Positions 1-5,438 of a stretch of DNA of 5,840 nt are shown here, one piece after another. Origin of the DNA: an uncultured Opitutaceae bacterium (lineage in GTDB: Bacteria > Verrucomicrobiota > Verrucomicrobiae > Opitutales > Opitutaceae); assembly GCA_946482625.1 (NCBI GenBank), contig CAMLSH010000264.1, positions 1 to 5,840 of the forward strand, in the 5' to 3' direction. Position numbers and translations under genes: made by a program. The notes beneath the pieces are model-generated. The model was not told the origin of the DNA. It was given only the letters and a program-made list of their open reading frames with translations, and made no database searches. Every line of letters starts with the position of its first letter. Within the stretch, counting starts at the first letter, position 1.

Positions 1-84
1 CCAATGACCAATGACCAATGACCAATGACCAATGACCAATGACCAATGACCAATGACCAGTGACTAGCAGCTTGTGACTACTGA
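1..84. repeat. CCAATGA heptamer tandem array with decaying right end
   Basis: Eight perfect head-to-tail copies of the 7-base unit CCAATGA fill 1-56. A ninth copy at 57-63 has one change (CCAGTGA). The next three heptamers in the same phase (64-70, 71-77, 78-84) are diverged; the last two keep a leading CT and a trailing TGA, and GTGACTA recurs at 60-66 and 74-80, exactly two periods apart. The array touches the window edge, so its full length is unknown. The unit length of 7 is not a multiple of 3 and no gene overlaps it. Short heptamer arrays occur between genes in several bacterial phyla and vary in copy number by slippage. No function can be assigned here. Confidence 0.93.
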
Positions 85-118
85 AGGAAGTGGGAGGTGG
101 GGCGCTGGCGATGGGGTG

Positions 119-143
119 GCCACGCTGCGGACAGCGCGGCTAC
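119..143 (-). repeat. REP-like hairpin with GTAG foot (left copy 1)
   Basis: Arms 119-127 and 132-140 pair around the loop CGGA (128-131), with one A·C mismatch at the fourth pair from the base. On the minus strand the element begins GTAG (143-140); the last G of this foot also forms the outermost pair. It resembles the hairpins at 227-249, 5334-5359 and 5407-5430 in orientation, stem length and position of the irregular pair. It lies 3' of the matrixin gene, where REP elements typically sit. Membership in the family is inference from structure. Confidence 0.55.
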
Positions 144-156
144 GCGGAGGGCGGAC

Positions 157-193
157 CGACGGGCTGGCCCGTCGAAAGCGGAGCCGGGGCTCC
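157..193. other. Two adjacent strong GC hairpins
   Basis: A perfect 8-base inverted repeat (157-164 with 167-174, two bases between, so effectively 7 bp with a 4-base loop) is followed six bases later by a perfect 6-base inverted repeat (180-185 with 188-193). Neither has a T-run on either strand, so neither qualifies as a classical intrinsic terminator, and neither has a GTAG foot. They lie downstream of the minus-strand operon and could stabilise or end its mRNA; that is inference. The rest of 85-327 contains no credible gene on either strand; its arginine-rich reading frames are what GC-rich DNA gives by chance. Confidence 0.6.
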
Positions 194-226
194 CGCAGTT
201 CGTGGTTGGAGGTTAGGACGCGTTTC

Positions 227-249
227 GGCGCGTTAGCAACGTGCCCTAC
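227..249 (-). repeat. REP-like hairpin with GTAG foot (left copy 2)
   Basis: Arms 227-234 and 238-245 form an 8-bp stem around a 3-base loop, with a G·T wobble at the fourth pair. On the minus strand GTAG (249-246) abuts the stem directly. The 5' arm GGCGCGTT is identical to that of the hairpin at 5334-5359, over 5 kb away, and both continue to CCCTAC on the plus strand, which supports common origin rather than chance. Confidence 0.68.
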
Positions 250-264
250 TTTCCGAGGCTCGGA

Positions 265-289
265 AGCGCGCTCGGAGTGCGCGCTCCAC
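265..289 (-). repeat. GC hairpin with GTGG foot, possible divergent relative
   Basis: A perfect 7-bp stem (265-271 with 279-285) closes a 7-base loop. On the minus strand the stem is preceded by GTGG (289-286), one base away from the GTAG foot seen in the neighbouring hairpins. The loop is longer and the stem has no irregular pair, so it may be a separate palindrome. It lies about 40 bases past the stop codon of the matrixin gene and may act on the 3' end of that transcript; no T-run follows. Confidence 0.45.
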
Positions 290-327
290 CTTGGAGGAGC
301 GGCATCCCGGGGAGGGCGGACGCGGTG

Positions 328-2988
328 TCAGCGACGTGTGAGGCGGGCGAGGCAGAGGAGGGCGAGGGCCGAGAGGTAGAGGAGGCCCGGGGCGCCGCCG
401 CCACCTCCACCGCCGCCACTTGATGCGGCGGGGGTGGAGGGAGTGACGGGCGGCGTGGGCGGTGCGGGTGTGCTGAGTGTCAGTGTGGTGACGACGCCAG
501 CGGCGGAGATTTTGCGGATGGCGGCGTTGCCGGTGTCGGCGATGTAGAGGTTGCCGGTACCGTCGAAATCCAACGCTTGCGGTTGGTTGAACCACGCGTC
601 GCTGCCGGTGCCGTCTTTGAGGCCCGAGATGGTGGAGAGACCGGCGAAGGTCGTGACGATGCCGGCGGGAGTGATTTTGCGGATGGACGAGTTGGCGGTG
701 TCGGCCACGTAAACGTTGCCCGCACTGTCGGTGGCGAGGCCGGTGGGTTTGTTGAAGAGGGCGGCACTGCCAGAGCCGTCGGAGGTGCCGGTCACGCCCT
801 CAAGTCCGGCGAAGGTCGTGACGACGCCGAGCGGAGAGATTTTGCGGATGGTGTGATTAAAGGTGTCGGCGACGTAGAGATTTCCGGCGGAGTCGAAGGC
901 GACGCCGGAGGGGTGGTTGAAACGGGCGGTGAGGAGCGCGCCGTTGGTGGTGCCGGACGAACCGGCGGCGCCGGCGTACGTCGAGACTGTGCCCGTGGAA
1001 CTGATACGGCGGAGGGTGTGGTTCATCTCGTCGGCGACGTAGAGATTTCCGGCGGAGTCGAAGGCGAGACCAATGGGCGAGGAGAAGGTCGCGGCGGTGC
1101 CAGTGGCATCGTTGTTACCGCGCAGGGTCGCGGAGCCGGCGAAAGTGGTCACGGTGCCGTCGCTCGCGATGCGACGGATCGTGGCGTTGCCGGTGTCGGA
1201 GGCGAAAGCGGTCACGGCGTCGCTGGCGAGCACGAGCGCGGACGGTTGGTTGAAGCGAGCGGCGGCGCCGGTGGCATCGGTCGAGCCGGCCTGGCCGGAG
1301 GTGCCGACGAAGGCGGAAACGACGCCGGCGGGCGTGATTTTTTGGAGTGTGTTGAGTGACGAGTCGGCGACGGTGAGGTTGCCCGCGGAATCGGCGACGA
1401 TGCCGGTGGGGTTCGGCACAAGGGCGGGGGCGACGGTGAGGGTGAAACTGGAACCGGTGGTGACGAGAGAGCCGGTTGTCGTGAGGACGCGGTAGCGCGC
1501 GCCGTTGAGCGCGGAGGTGGCGTTGGTGATGGTGAGCGTCGCGGAGGTGGCGCCGGAGTAAGTGGTGTTGTCGGCGAGATTGGACCAGGAGGTGCCGTTG
1601 TTGGTGGAGATCTGCCACTGGAAGCTGCCGCCGGTGCCGGCGTGGAATGAGATGGCGTGGCCGGTGGTGACGGTTTGGTCGGCGACGGGCGTGAGGACGG
1701 CGAGGGTGGCGGTGCTGCTGGTGGTGGAGCCGGTGGTGCTGGTAACCGTGACGGCGTAGTTGCCGGCTTGGGACGGCTGAACGTTGGAAAGCGTGAGGCT
1801 CGTGCCGGTGGCGCCGCTCACGGCGGAGCCGTTGAAGGACCATTGATAGGAAAGGCCGGAGCCTGCGGCGGTGACGGAGAAGGTCGCCGTGTTGCCGGTG
1901 GTGACTGACTGGCTCGCGGGCTGGGAGGTGATCACCGGCGAGGAGGCGGTGAACGTGAGGTTGACGGTGACGGCGCCAGAGTCGGCGTCGAAGCCGTCGA
2001 CTCCGAAGAAGTAGGTGGTGTCGGCGACGGCGTTGAAGGTGACGGTGCTGTATTGGATGACGCCGTTTTGAAGATCGTCGTTGGAGACGATCGTTGTCAG
2101 CGCAGAGACGCTGCTGCCGGTGTAAACGCCGAGGGTGGTGTCGAAGACGCTGCCTTGGAGGTTGAGCGCGACGGGCCCGGAGGCGGGGGCGGTCCAGCGC
2201 CACCAGACGGAGCGGCCACCGGCGTCGCCCGCATGGAGGGGCTCGCCGGATTGTTTGGTGGCGTTGGTGTTGAAGCCGGTGACTTGGGTGGAGCCGTCGG
2301 TGAGGGGGATCGCGATGGCGTTGGCGAAGTTGTCGTTGGTCGGCACGCCGGGCGGGCCGTAGAGGCGTTGGGCACCGGTGATATCGTCGGCCGCGAGTGT
2401 ATCGAGGTTGCTGATGCGGCTGTTCATGATGGCCGTGACCGATTGGGCGGGGGTGGCTTCGTCGGGGTGATCGAGGCCGAGGGAGTGGCCGAGTTCGTGA
2501 ATGGCGACGCGCTGGATATCGACCGCGCTCCGGGAAGCGCCGCGGTAGGAATCCCACGTGCGGGCGCTGTTGAAGAGGATGTCGGACTCGGTGCGCTCAT
2601 TGCCCCTGAGCCAGGTGGTGGCGACGGCGAGGACATTGGTGTCGAAATCGTCGTCGAAGACCTTGGCAGAGAAAACGATCTCGTTGATGCCGTTGTTGTC
2701 GGTGGCGTTGCCGGCCGCGGACTGCTGGCCTTGCAGCTGGACAGAGCCGAGCTGGTTGTTCCAAGCGGTCATCGCGGCGACTACGCTGGAGTTATAGGTG
2801 TGCCCGTCGCTCAGCGTGGAGGTCGCGCCGAGTTTGACGGCGAAGGGGACGAAGGTGGGCGACGAAGGAGCGGGCCATTTGATGGGAAGGCCGGTGTCGG
2901 AGTTGGTGATGTAGGTGAAGCTCCAGCCCGTGGTGATGGCGGCGAGGAGAGTTGCGATCAGGCCGAAAGCGGAGGGCTTGAGTTTCAT
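328..2988 (-). CDS. Secreted matrixin-type zinc metalloprotease with Ig-like and NHL-repeat domains and a C-terminal sorting tag
   Basis: This is an 886-aa multidomain exported protein. Residues 1 to about 23 are a signal peptide (K2, K4, hydrophobic 8-20). Residues about 30-212 are a matrixin-like catalytic domain: ESDILF at 134-139, the zinc site [11 protein letters not shown] at 164-174 (ligands H164, H168, H174; general base E165) and a Met-turn around M188. Residues 216-348 start NDNFANA and look like a bacterial pre-peptidase (PPC-like) beta domain. Two Ig-like domains follow at about 351-432 and 433-520. Six NHL repeats start near 527, 582, 638, 693, 748 and 803 (period 55-56), enough for one complete six-bladed propeller. 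A Pro/Thr linker, Gly8 (858-865), a hydrophobic helix (869-880) and a basic end (ARLTRR) form a sorting-type tail. The only cysteine is C879, so there is no cysteine-switch propeptide. The ATG overlaps the stop of the upstream gene (ATGA) and has no visible Shine-Dalgarno, which suggests coupled translation. Substrate is unknown. Confidence 0.9.
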   Translation of the reverse strand: MKLKPSAFGLIATLLAAITTGWSFTYITNSDTGLPIKWPAPSSPTFVPFAVKLGATSTLSDGHTYNSSVVAAMTAWNNQLGSVQLQGQQSAAGNATDNNGINEIVFSAKVFDDDFDTNVLAVATTWLRGNERTESDILFNSARTWDSYRGASRSAVDIQRVAIHELGHSLGLDHPDEATPAQSVTAIMNSRISNLDTLAADDITGAQRLYGPPGVPTNDNFANAIAIPLTDGSTQVTGFNTNATKQSGEPLHAGDAGGRSVWWRWTAPASGPVALNLQGSVFDTTLGVYTGSSVSALTTIVSNDDLQNGVIQYSTVTFNAVADTTYFFGVDGFDADSGAVTVNLTFTASSPVITSQPASQSVTTGNTATFSVTAAGSGLSYQWSFNGSAVSGATGTSLTLSNVQPSQAGNYAVTVTSTTGSTTSSTATLAVLTPVADQTVTTGHAISFHAGTGGSFQWQISTNNGTSWSNLADNTTYSGATSATLTITNATSALNGARYRVLTTTGSLVTTGSSFTLTVAPALVPNPTGIVADSAGNLTVADSSLNTLQKITPAGVVSAFVGTSGQAGSTDATGAAARFNQPSALVLASDAVTAFASDTGNATIRRIASDGTVTTFAGSATLRGNNDATGTAATFSSPIGLAFDSAGNLYVADEMNHTLRRISSTGTVSTYAGAAGSSGTTNGALLTARFNHPSGVAFDSAGNLYVADTFNHTIRKISPLGVVTTFAGLEGVTGTSDGSGSAALFNKPTGLATDSAGNVYVADTANSSIRKITPAGIVTTFAGLSTISGLKDGTGSDAWFNQPQALDFDGTGNLYIADTGNAAIRKISAAGVVTTLTLSTPAPPTPPVTPSTPAASSGGGGGGGGAPGLLYLSALALLCLARLTRR
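394..417 (-). other. Octaglycine codon run before the C-terminal membrane tag
   Basis: Eight consecutive glycine codons (residues 858-865 of the matrixin-type protein) use a mix of GGC, GGT and GGA. Because the codons vary, the tract is not a simple triplet repeat and the glycine run appears to be kept at the protein level. It sits between a Pro/Ser/Thr linker and a short hydrophobic helix with an Arg-rich end, the layout of GlyGly-CTERM-like sorting signals. Confidence 0.75.
865..1067. repeat. 38-bp direct repeat inside the NHL-coding region
   Basis: Positions 865-902 and 1030-1067 are identical over 38 bases and are exactly 165 bp (55 codons) apart. They encode the [12 protein letters not shown] core of NHL blades 4 and 3. 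Partial matches to the neighbouring blade segments occur near 484-520, 645-687 and 809-852. The repeat reflects recent duplication or gene conversion between propeller blades rather than a mobile element. Confidence 0.85.
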
Positions 2989-3668
2989 TTGGCGGAGGTG
3001 GCTTTCTGGCGTGAAGCGCGGATGCGGCTGGCGAATTCTTCAGGAGTAAGTGCGGGAGTGCTCGCGGTGGCGGACGATTTGTCGGCGGAGGTTGCCGGGT
3101 CGCCATGGTCATCGTCCGCGTGTGCGGCGTGCATGGGGAGAGCGACTTCTTTTTCGTCGCGCAGCGGGCTGCCGTCGCTGCGGCTCATCTCGCGACGACC
3201 GGAGACGGTGTCCTTTTTGATGGGATACTGGCCGTGCATCAGTGCGACGAGCGGGTTGAACTGCACGCCGTTGCCGCGGACGAAGAGGATGTGTTCGTCG
3301 CCGACGGCGAATTTTGGCGAGCCTTGCACGATCATCTCGTCCTCGCCGATACGGCCGCCGAGCATCTGGAGAACGAGCGGCGAGGGCGGTGTGCCGGCGA
3401 TGACCTCGGCGACGTCGATCTCGACGCGGGTGATGATCTGGCGATGGCCGCCGCCGGTGCGCCATTGGGAGGTGACGGATTTGACCGTGCCTCGGACGAC
3501 GTAGTCGGCCTGCTGAACGAGCGAATCGAATTCGGGGGGGATGACGGTAGTGGCTTGAACGGCGGGCGTGAGAAAGGGCAGGAGGACAGTCCATCCCCCG
3601 GCGAAAAGCGCCCGGCGAAGGGCGGAGAAAACTCGGAGCGCGGTGAGAGTGGGCGCGTATGTGGACAT
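2985..3668 (-). CDS. Secreted protein of unknown function, operon partner of the matrixin-type protease
   Basis: This 227-aa protein has a long signal peptide: basic residues up to R19, a hydrophobic stretch about 21-34, and probable cleavage after VQA (37-39). The mature part, about 40-155, is a compact, beta-rich, cysteine-free domain. Recognisable stretches are [18 protein letters not shown] (40-57), VRGTVKSV (58-65), a [13 protein letters not shown] segment (122-134) and [13 protein letters not shown] (138-150). I recall similar unnamed secreted proteins next to bacterial matrixins, but no function is established to my knowledge. Residues 155-227 are polar and low-complexity, with a His/Asp patch ([11 protein letters not shown], 180-190) that could bind metal; that is inference. 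The TGA stop overlaps the protease ATG, so the two are translated together and probably exported together; an inhibitor, chaperone or substrate-adaptor role is possible. The start is preceded by a pyrimidine-rich stretch, not a Shine-Dalgarno; it was chosen because it gives a complete signal peptide. Confidence 0.85.
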   Translation of the reverse strand: MSTYAPTLTALRVFSALRRALFAGGWTVLLPFLTPAVQATTVIPPEFDSLVQQADYVVRGTVKSVTSQWRTGGGHRQIITRVEIDVAEVIAGTPPSPLVLQMLGGRIGEDEMIVQGSPKFAVGDEHILFVRGNGVQFNPLVALMHGQYPIKKDTVSGRREMSRSDGSPLRDEKEVALPMHAAHADDDHGDPATSADKSSATASTPALTPEEFASRIRASRQKATSAK

Positions 3669-4025
3669 AAAAAAGAGGGAGGGGACGCCGCTACCCGGCG
3701 AAGGCGGCCCAAAAGGAAATCGGCAGGATTGGTGGGGTCTTGAGTTAAGCGGCGCGAATGGGGAGTGGGAAAGGGGACACCAAGCACCCGTGCTGGTTGC
3801 AGTGAAGCTTGATCGGAAGAGAGGGCATAACGCACTAGAAGCTTCCTCACGCCGTCTTGGTGCAAGCGGAGTTTAATATTTTAAAAGACTGGAAAGGAAA
3901 GAGTAGAGTTACTTGTGAAAACGCGGTGGCACAGGCGCGGCTAATGGTAAGGCGTAACCCTGGCGCTTGTTTGTCCGGCCAGCTTCAAATCCTCCGGTCA
4001 GCGCCTGGTTCAAAAACCACCATCC
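3669..4025. promoter_or_regulatory. Divergent intergenic region (357 bp), promoters expected
   Basis: Genes start outward from both sides, so promoters for the minus-strand operon and the plus-strand BON gene should lie here. The only marked AT-rich patch is 3871-3900. Within it, TTGGTG (3857-3862) and TTTAAA (3880-3885) with a 17-base gap form a weak plus-strand sigma-70-like candidate, about 140 bases before the BON start. No convincing minus-strand promoter was seen. Small inverted repeats occur at 3686-3700 (5-bp stem with CTAC in the loop), around 3779-3797, and at 4006-4019 (TGGTT with AACCA, just before the BON ATG). No gene is supported; the reading frame from 3857 overlaps the BON gene out of frame and resembles nothing known. 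Confidence 0.4.
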
Positions 4026-4898
4026 ATGAAAACACCCGCCCAGACTCTTCGCCTCAGCATTCTCGCCATGGCTACCGCAGTTCTACTGCCCGCCGGGCTG
4101 TTTGCCGACGATCACGATGACAAGATCGAGAAAAGTTTCAAAGAGTCCTATACCAACCGCACGCAGCTTCGGGACTCCGATGTCTCCGTTGATTCCAAAA
4201 ACGGCGTAGTCACCATCAAGGGGTCCGTCGAAAACTCCGAGCAAAAGCGGCTCGCTGAAGACACGGTCCGCAGCCTGCCCGGCGTGACCACCGTCAACAA
4301 CGAGCTCAAGGTTAAGTCTGATCCCAAGGAGTCCTCCGATGAGTGGATCGCGCTCAAGGCCCGCAGCTCGCTGCTTTATCACCGCAACGTCAGCTTGATG
4401 GACACGGATGTGAAGGTCGTTGACGGGAACGTCACCTTGACCGGCACCGCCGAAAGCGCGGCCGAAAAATCGCTCGCCGGTGAATACGTCGCCGACATCA
4501 AAGGCGTGAAGAACGTGAACAACCAGATCGTGATCGCCACGAAGACGGACAAGGAGCGCGCCGAGATGGCCGCCAACCGCGAGAAGTCTGAGTGGAAATC
4601 CGAACGTGATCGCGAGCAGGCCCGCCTCGATGCGAAGTACGACAGTCCCCGCCGCGATACTGGCGACAAAATGGATGACGCGTCGATCACCGCTCAGGTG
4701 AAAGGCTCGCTCGCCGTGCATCGCTCCACCAGCGCCATCCGCACCGAAGTCAGCACGATGAACGGCGTCGTGACGCTTCGCGGCGAAGCGAAAAACAAGG
4801 CCGAGAAAGATCTCGCGGCCAAGATTGCGAAAGACGTTCGCGGTGTGCGTGACGTGAAGAACGAGATGATTGTTACCAGCGCAGTCGCGGGCGAATAA
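4026..4898 (+). CDS. Triple-BON-domain periplasmic protein, OsmY-like
   Basis: This 290-aa protein has a Sec signal peptide (hydrophobic 8-26, likely cut after A27 in LFA-DDHD). Three BON domains follow at about 31-98, 105-172 and 217-285. Each shows the family pattern of a glycine before a V-T-L/I-x-G strand (G60, G134, G247), a charged amphipathic helix, and a G-V-x-x-V-x-N-x turn (PGVTTVNNEL, KGVKNVNNQI, RGVRDVKNEM). A highly charged linker rich in Glu, Lys and Arg (173-214) separates domain 2 from domain 3 and is probably helical. BON domains are thought to bind phospholipid or envelope surfaces; OsmY, with two, is a periplasmic osmotic and stationary-phase protein. The start is the ATG that yields the signal peptide; no Shine-Dalgarno precedes it, and a small hairpin lies there instead. 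The downstream DUF1328 gene may share its transcript. Confidence 0.92.
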   Translation: MKTPAQTLRLSILAMATAVLLPAGLFADDHDDKIEKSFKESYTNRTQLRDSDVSVDSKNGVVTIKGSVENSEQKRLAEDTVRSLPGVTTVNNELKVKSDPKESSDEWIALKARSSLLYHRNVSLMDTDVKVVDGNVTLTGTAESAAEKSLAGEYVADIKGVKNVNNQIVIATKTDKERAEMAANREKSEWKSERDREQARLDAKYDSPRRDTGDKMDDASITAQVKGSLAVHRSTSAIRTEVSTMNGVVTLRGEAKNKAEKDLAAKIAKDVRGVRDVKNEMIVTSAVAGE

Positions 4899-5070
4899 GT
4901 CTTCATTCTCCGGAGGTGCTGAGGATCGTTTCCGCCCGGCGGAGAACGGACCGGCACCCTCAGGGGAATGAGTTGTTCAACGTGAGTCTTTAATCTTCAG
5001 CCCTGCGCGTGAGCCGATCCCGGGCGCAGGGCTCAACCAAACACTTGGATCGATCATCAAAAGGAACGCC
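4899..5070 (+). promoter_or_regulatory. Structured spacer and leader ahead of the DUF1328 gene
   Basis: The 172-base gap contains a hairpin at 4931-4943 (TCCGC with GCGGA) and a perfect 10-bp stem pairing 4999-5008 with 5024-5033, loop 15 bases. No T-run follows either, so neither is a classical terminator and read-through from the BON gene is plausible. A competing stem, TGAGCC (5010-5015) with GGCTCA (5030-5035), would break the base of the 10-bp stem by taking 5030-5033. Two mutually exclusive folds upstream of a start codon are compatible with attenuation or translational control, but this is inference from pairing only. Confidence 0.45.
5061..5065 (+). promoter_or_regulatory. Shine-Dalgarno AAGGA for the DUF1328 gene
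   Basis: AAGGA lies five bases before the ATG at 5071 and fixes the start of the small membrane-peptide gene. It is the only clear Shine-Dalgarno among the four starts in the window. Confidence 0.8.
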
Positions 5071-5238
5071 ATGTTAAGCTGGTCCATTACCTTCCTCGTT
5101 GTCGCGTTGATCGCGGCAGTGCTCGGATTCGGAGGCATCGCTGGAACTGCGGCAGGCATCGCCAAGGTGCTCTTCCTCGTGTTTCTCGTCCTCTTTGTTC
5201 TGTCGTTTATCGTCGGTCGTCGCCCGCCGGCGGCTTGA
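5071..5238 (+). CDS. DUF1328 / UPF0391 (YtjA-like) small membrane protein
   Basis: This 55-aa peptide has two hydrophobic helices (about 5-18 and 33-48) around the motif [15 protein letters not shown] (18-32), and ends in GRRPPAA. The motif, the tryptophan at position 4, the length (E. coli YtjA is 53 aa) and the basic C-terminus match the DUF1328/UPF0391 family closely. These are inner-membrane peptides of unknown biochemical role, often induced by envelope or general stress and often found near BON, CsbD or similar stress genes, as here. The ATG has a good Shine-Dalgarno. The gene ends 30 bases before a strong terminator, so it is the last gene of its transcript. Confidence 0.93.
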   Translation: MLSWSITFLVVALIAAVLGFGGIAGTAAGIAKVLFLVFLVLFVLSFIVGRRPPAA

Positions 5239-5268
5239 GCGAAAAACGGTTAGTTAGTTTCAGACATG

Positions 5269-5305
5269 AAAAATCCCCGGTCTCGTTTTGAGCTGGGGAT
5301 TTTTT
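5269..5305. terminator. Bidirectional intrinsic terminator between DUF1328 gene and guaB
   Basis: AAAAATCCCC (5269-5278) pairs perfectly with GGGGATTTTT (5295-5304); inside, CTC (5282-5284) pairs with GAG (5290-5292) around a GTTTT loop. The plus strand ends in a six-T run (5300-5305). On the minus strand the same stem ends in five Ts. It can therefore stop both the plus-strand DUF1328 transcript and the convergent guaB transcript, although for guaB it lies about 135 bases past the stop codon. Confidence 0.92.
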
Positions 5306-5333
5306 GTCGGTGCAGCGCGGGCGATGTCGCTCC

Positions 5334-5359
5334 GGCGCGTTAGGGATAACGCGCCCTAC
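5334..5359 (-). repeat. REP-like hairpin with GTAG foot (right copy 1)
   Basis: A perfect 9-bp stem (5334-5342 with 5347-5355) closes a GGGA tetraloop. On the minus strand GTAG (5359-5356) abuts the stem. The arm GGCGCGTT is shared exactly with the hairpin at 227-249. It lies between the guaB stop codon and the terminator, so it would be transcribed as part of the guaB 3' UTR. Confidence 0.75.
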
Positions 5360-5406
5360 CACGGAAGGGCGTCGCGCGAGCGCTGCGGTCGGACAGGATC
5401 GCACGA

Positions 5407-5430
5407 GCGGGGTGAGGGCACCGCGCCTAC
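5407..5430 (-). repeat. REP-like hairpin with GTAG foot (right copy 2)
   Basis: GCG-G-GGTG (5407-5414) pairs with CACC-G-CGC (5419-5426) around the loop AGGG, with one G·G mismatch at the fourth pair. On the minus strand GTAG (5430-5427) abuts the stem, as in the copy 47 bases to the left and in the same orientation. It lies eight bases beyond the guaB stop codon. Sequence within the stem differs from the other copies, so family membership rests on structure. Confidence 0.6.
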
Positions 5431-5438
5431 ATCGGCGA

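Noticed and set aside
1..56. Possible CRISPR array
   Set aside because: The units are 7 bases with no spacers between them, so this is a simple tandem repeat.
227..285. Intrinsic terminator of the minus-strand protease operon
   Set aside because: The hairpins are strong but no T-run follows on the minus strand; a REP-like or mRNA-stabilising role fits better.
74..379. Plus-strand reading frame of 101 codons in the left intergenic region
   Set aside because: It is Arg/Gly-rich, runs through several hairpins and overlaps the 3' end of the protease gene.
394..417. Poly-glycine tract as a phase-variation microsatellite
   Set aside because: The codons are mixed (GGC, GGT, GGA), so there is no long uniform repeat for slippage.
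577..1359. Plus-strand reading frame of 260 codons over the NHL region, Gly/Arg-rich and repetitive
   Set aside because: Its internal repeats are the complement of the NHL blade repeats; there is no signal, start context or known motif.
2053..3504. Long plus-strand reading frame of 483 codons antisense to the protease operon
   Set aside because: It is Gly/Asp/Val/Ala-rich with no domain pattern, lies opposite two well-supported genes, and is the expected mirror of GC-rich coding DNA.
3857..4120. Small plus-strand frame ahead of and overlapping the BON gene
   Set aside because: It overlaps the signal-peptide region of the BON gene out of frame, begins with a TTG and matches no known family.
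4083..4721. Minus-strand frame of 212 codons antisense to the BON gene
   Set aside because: The BON frame has three clear domains; the antisense frame has none and has no start context.
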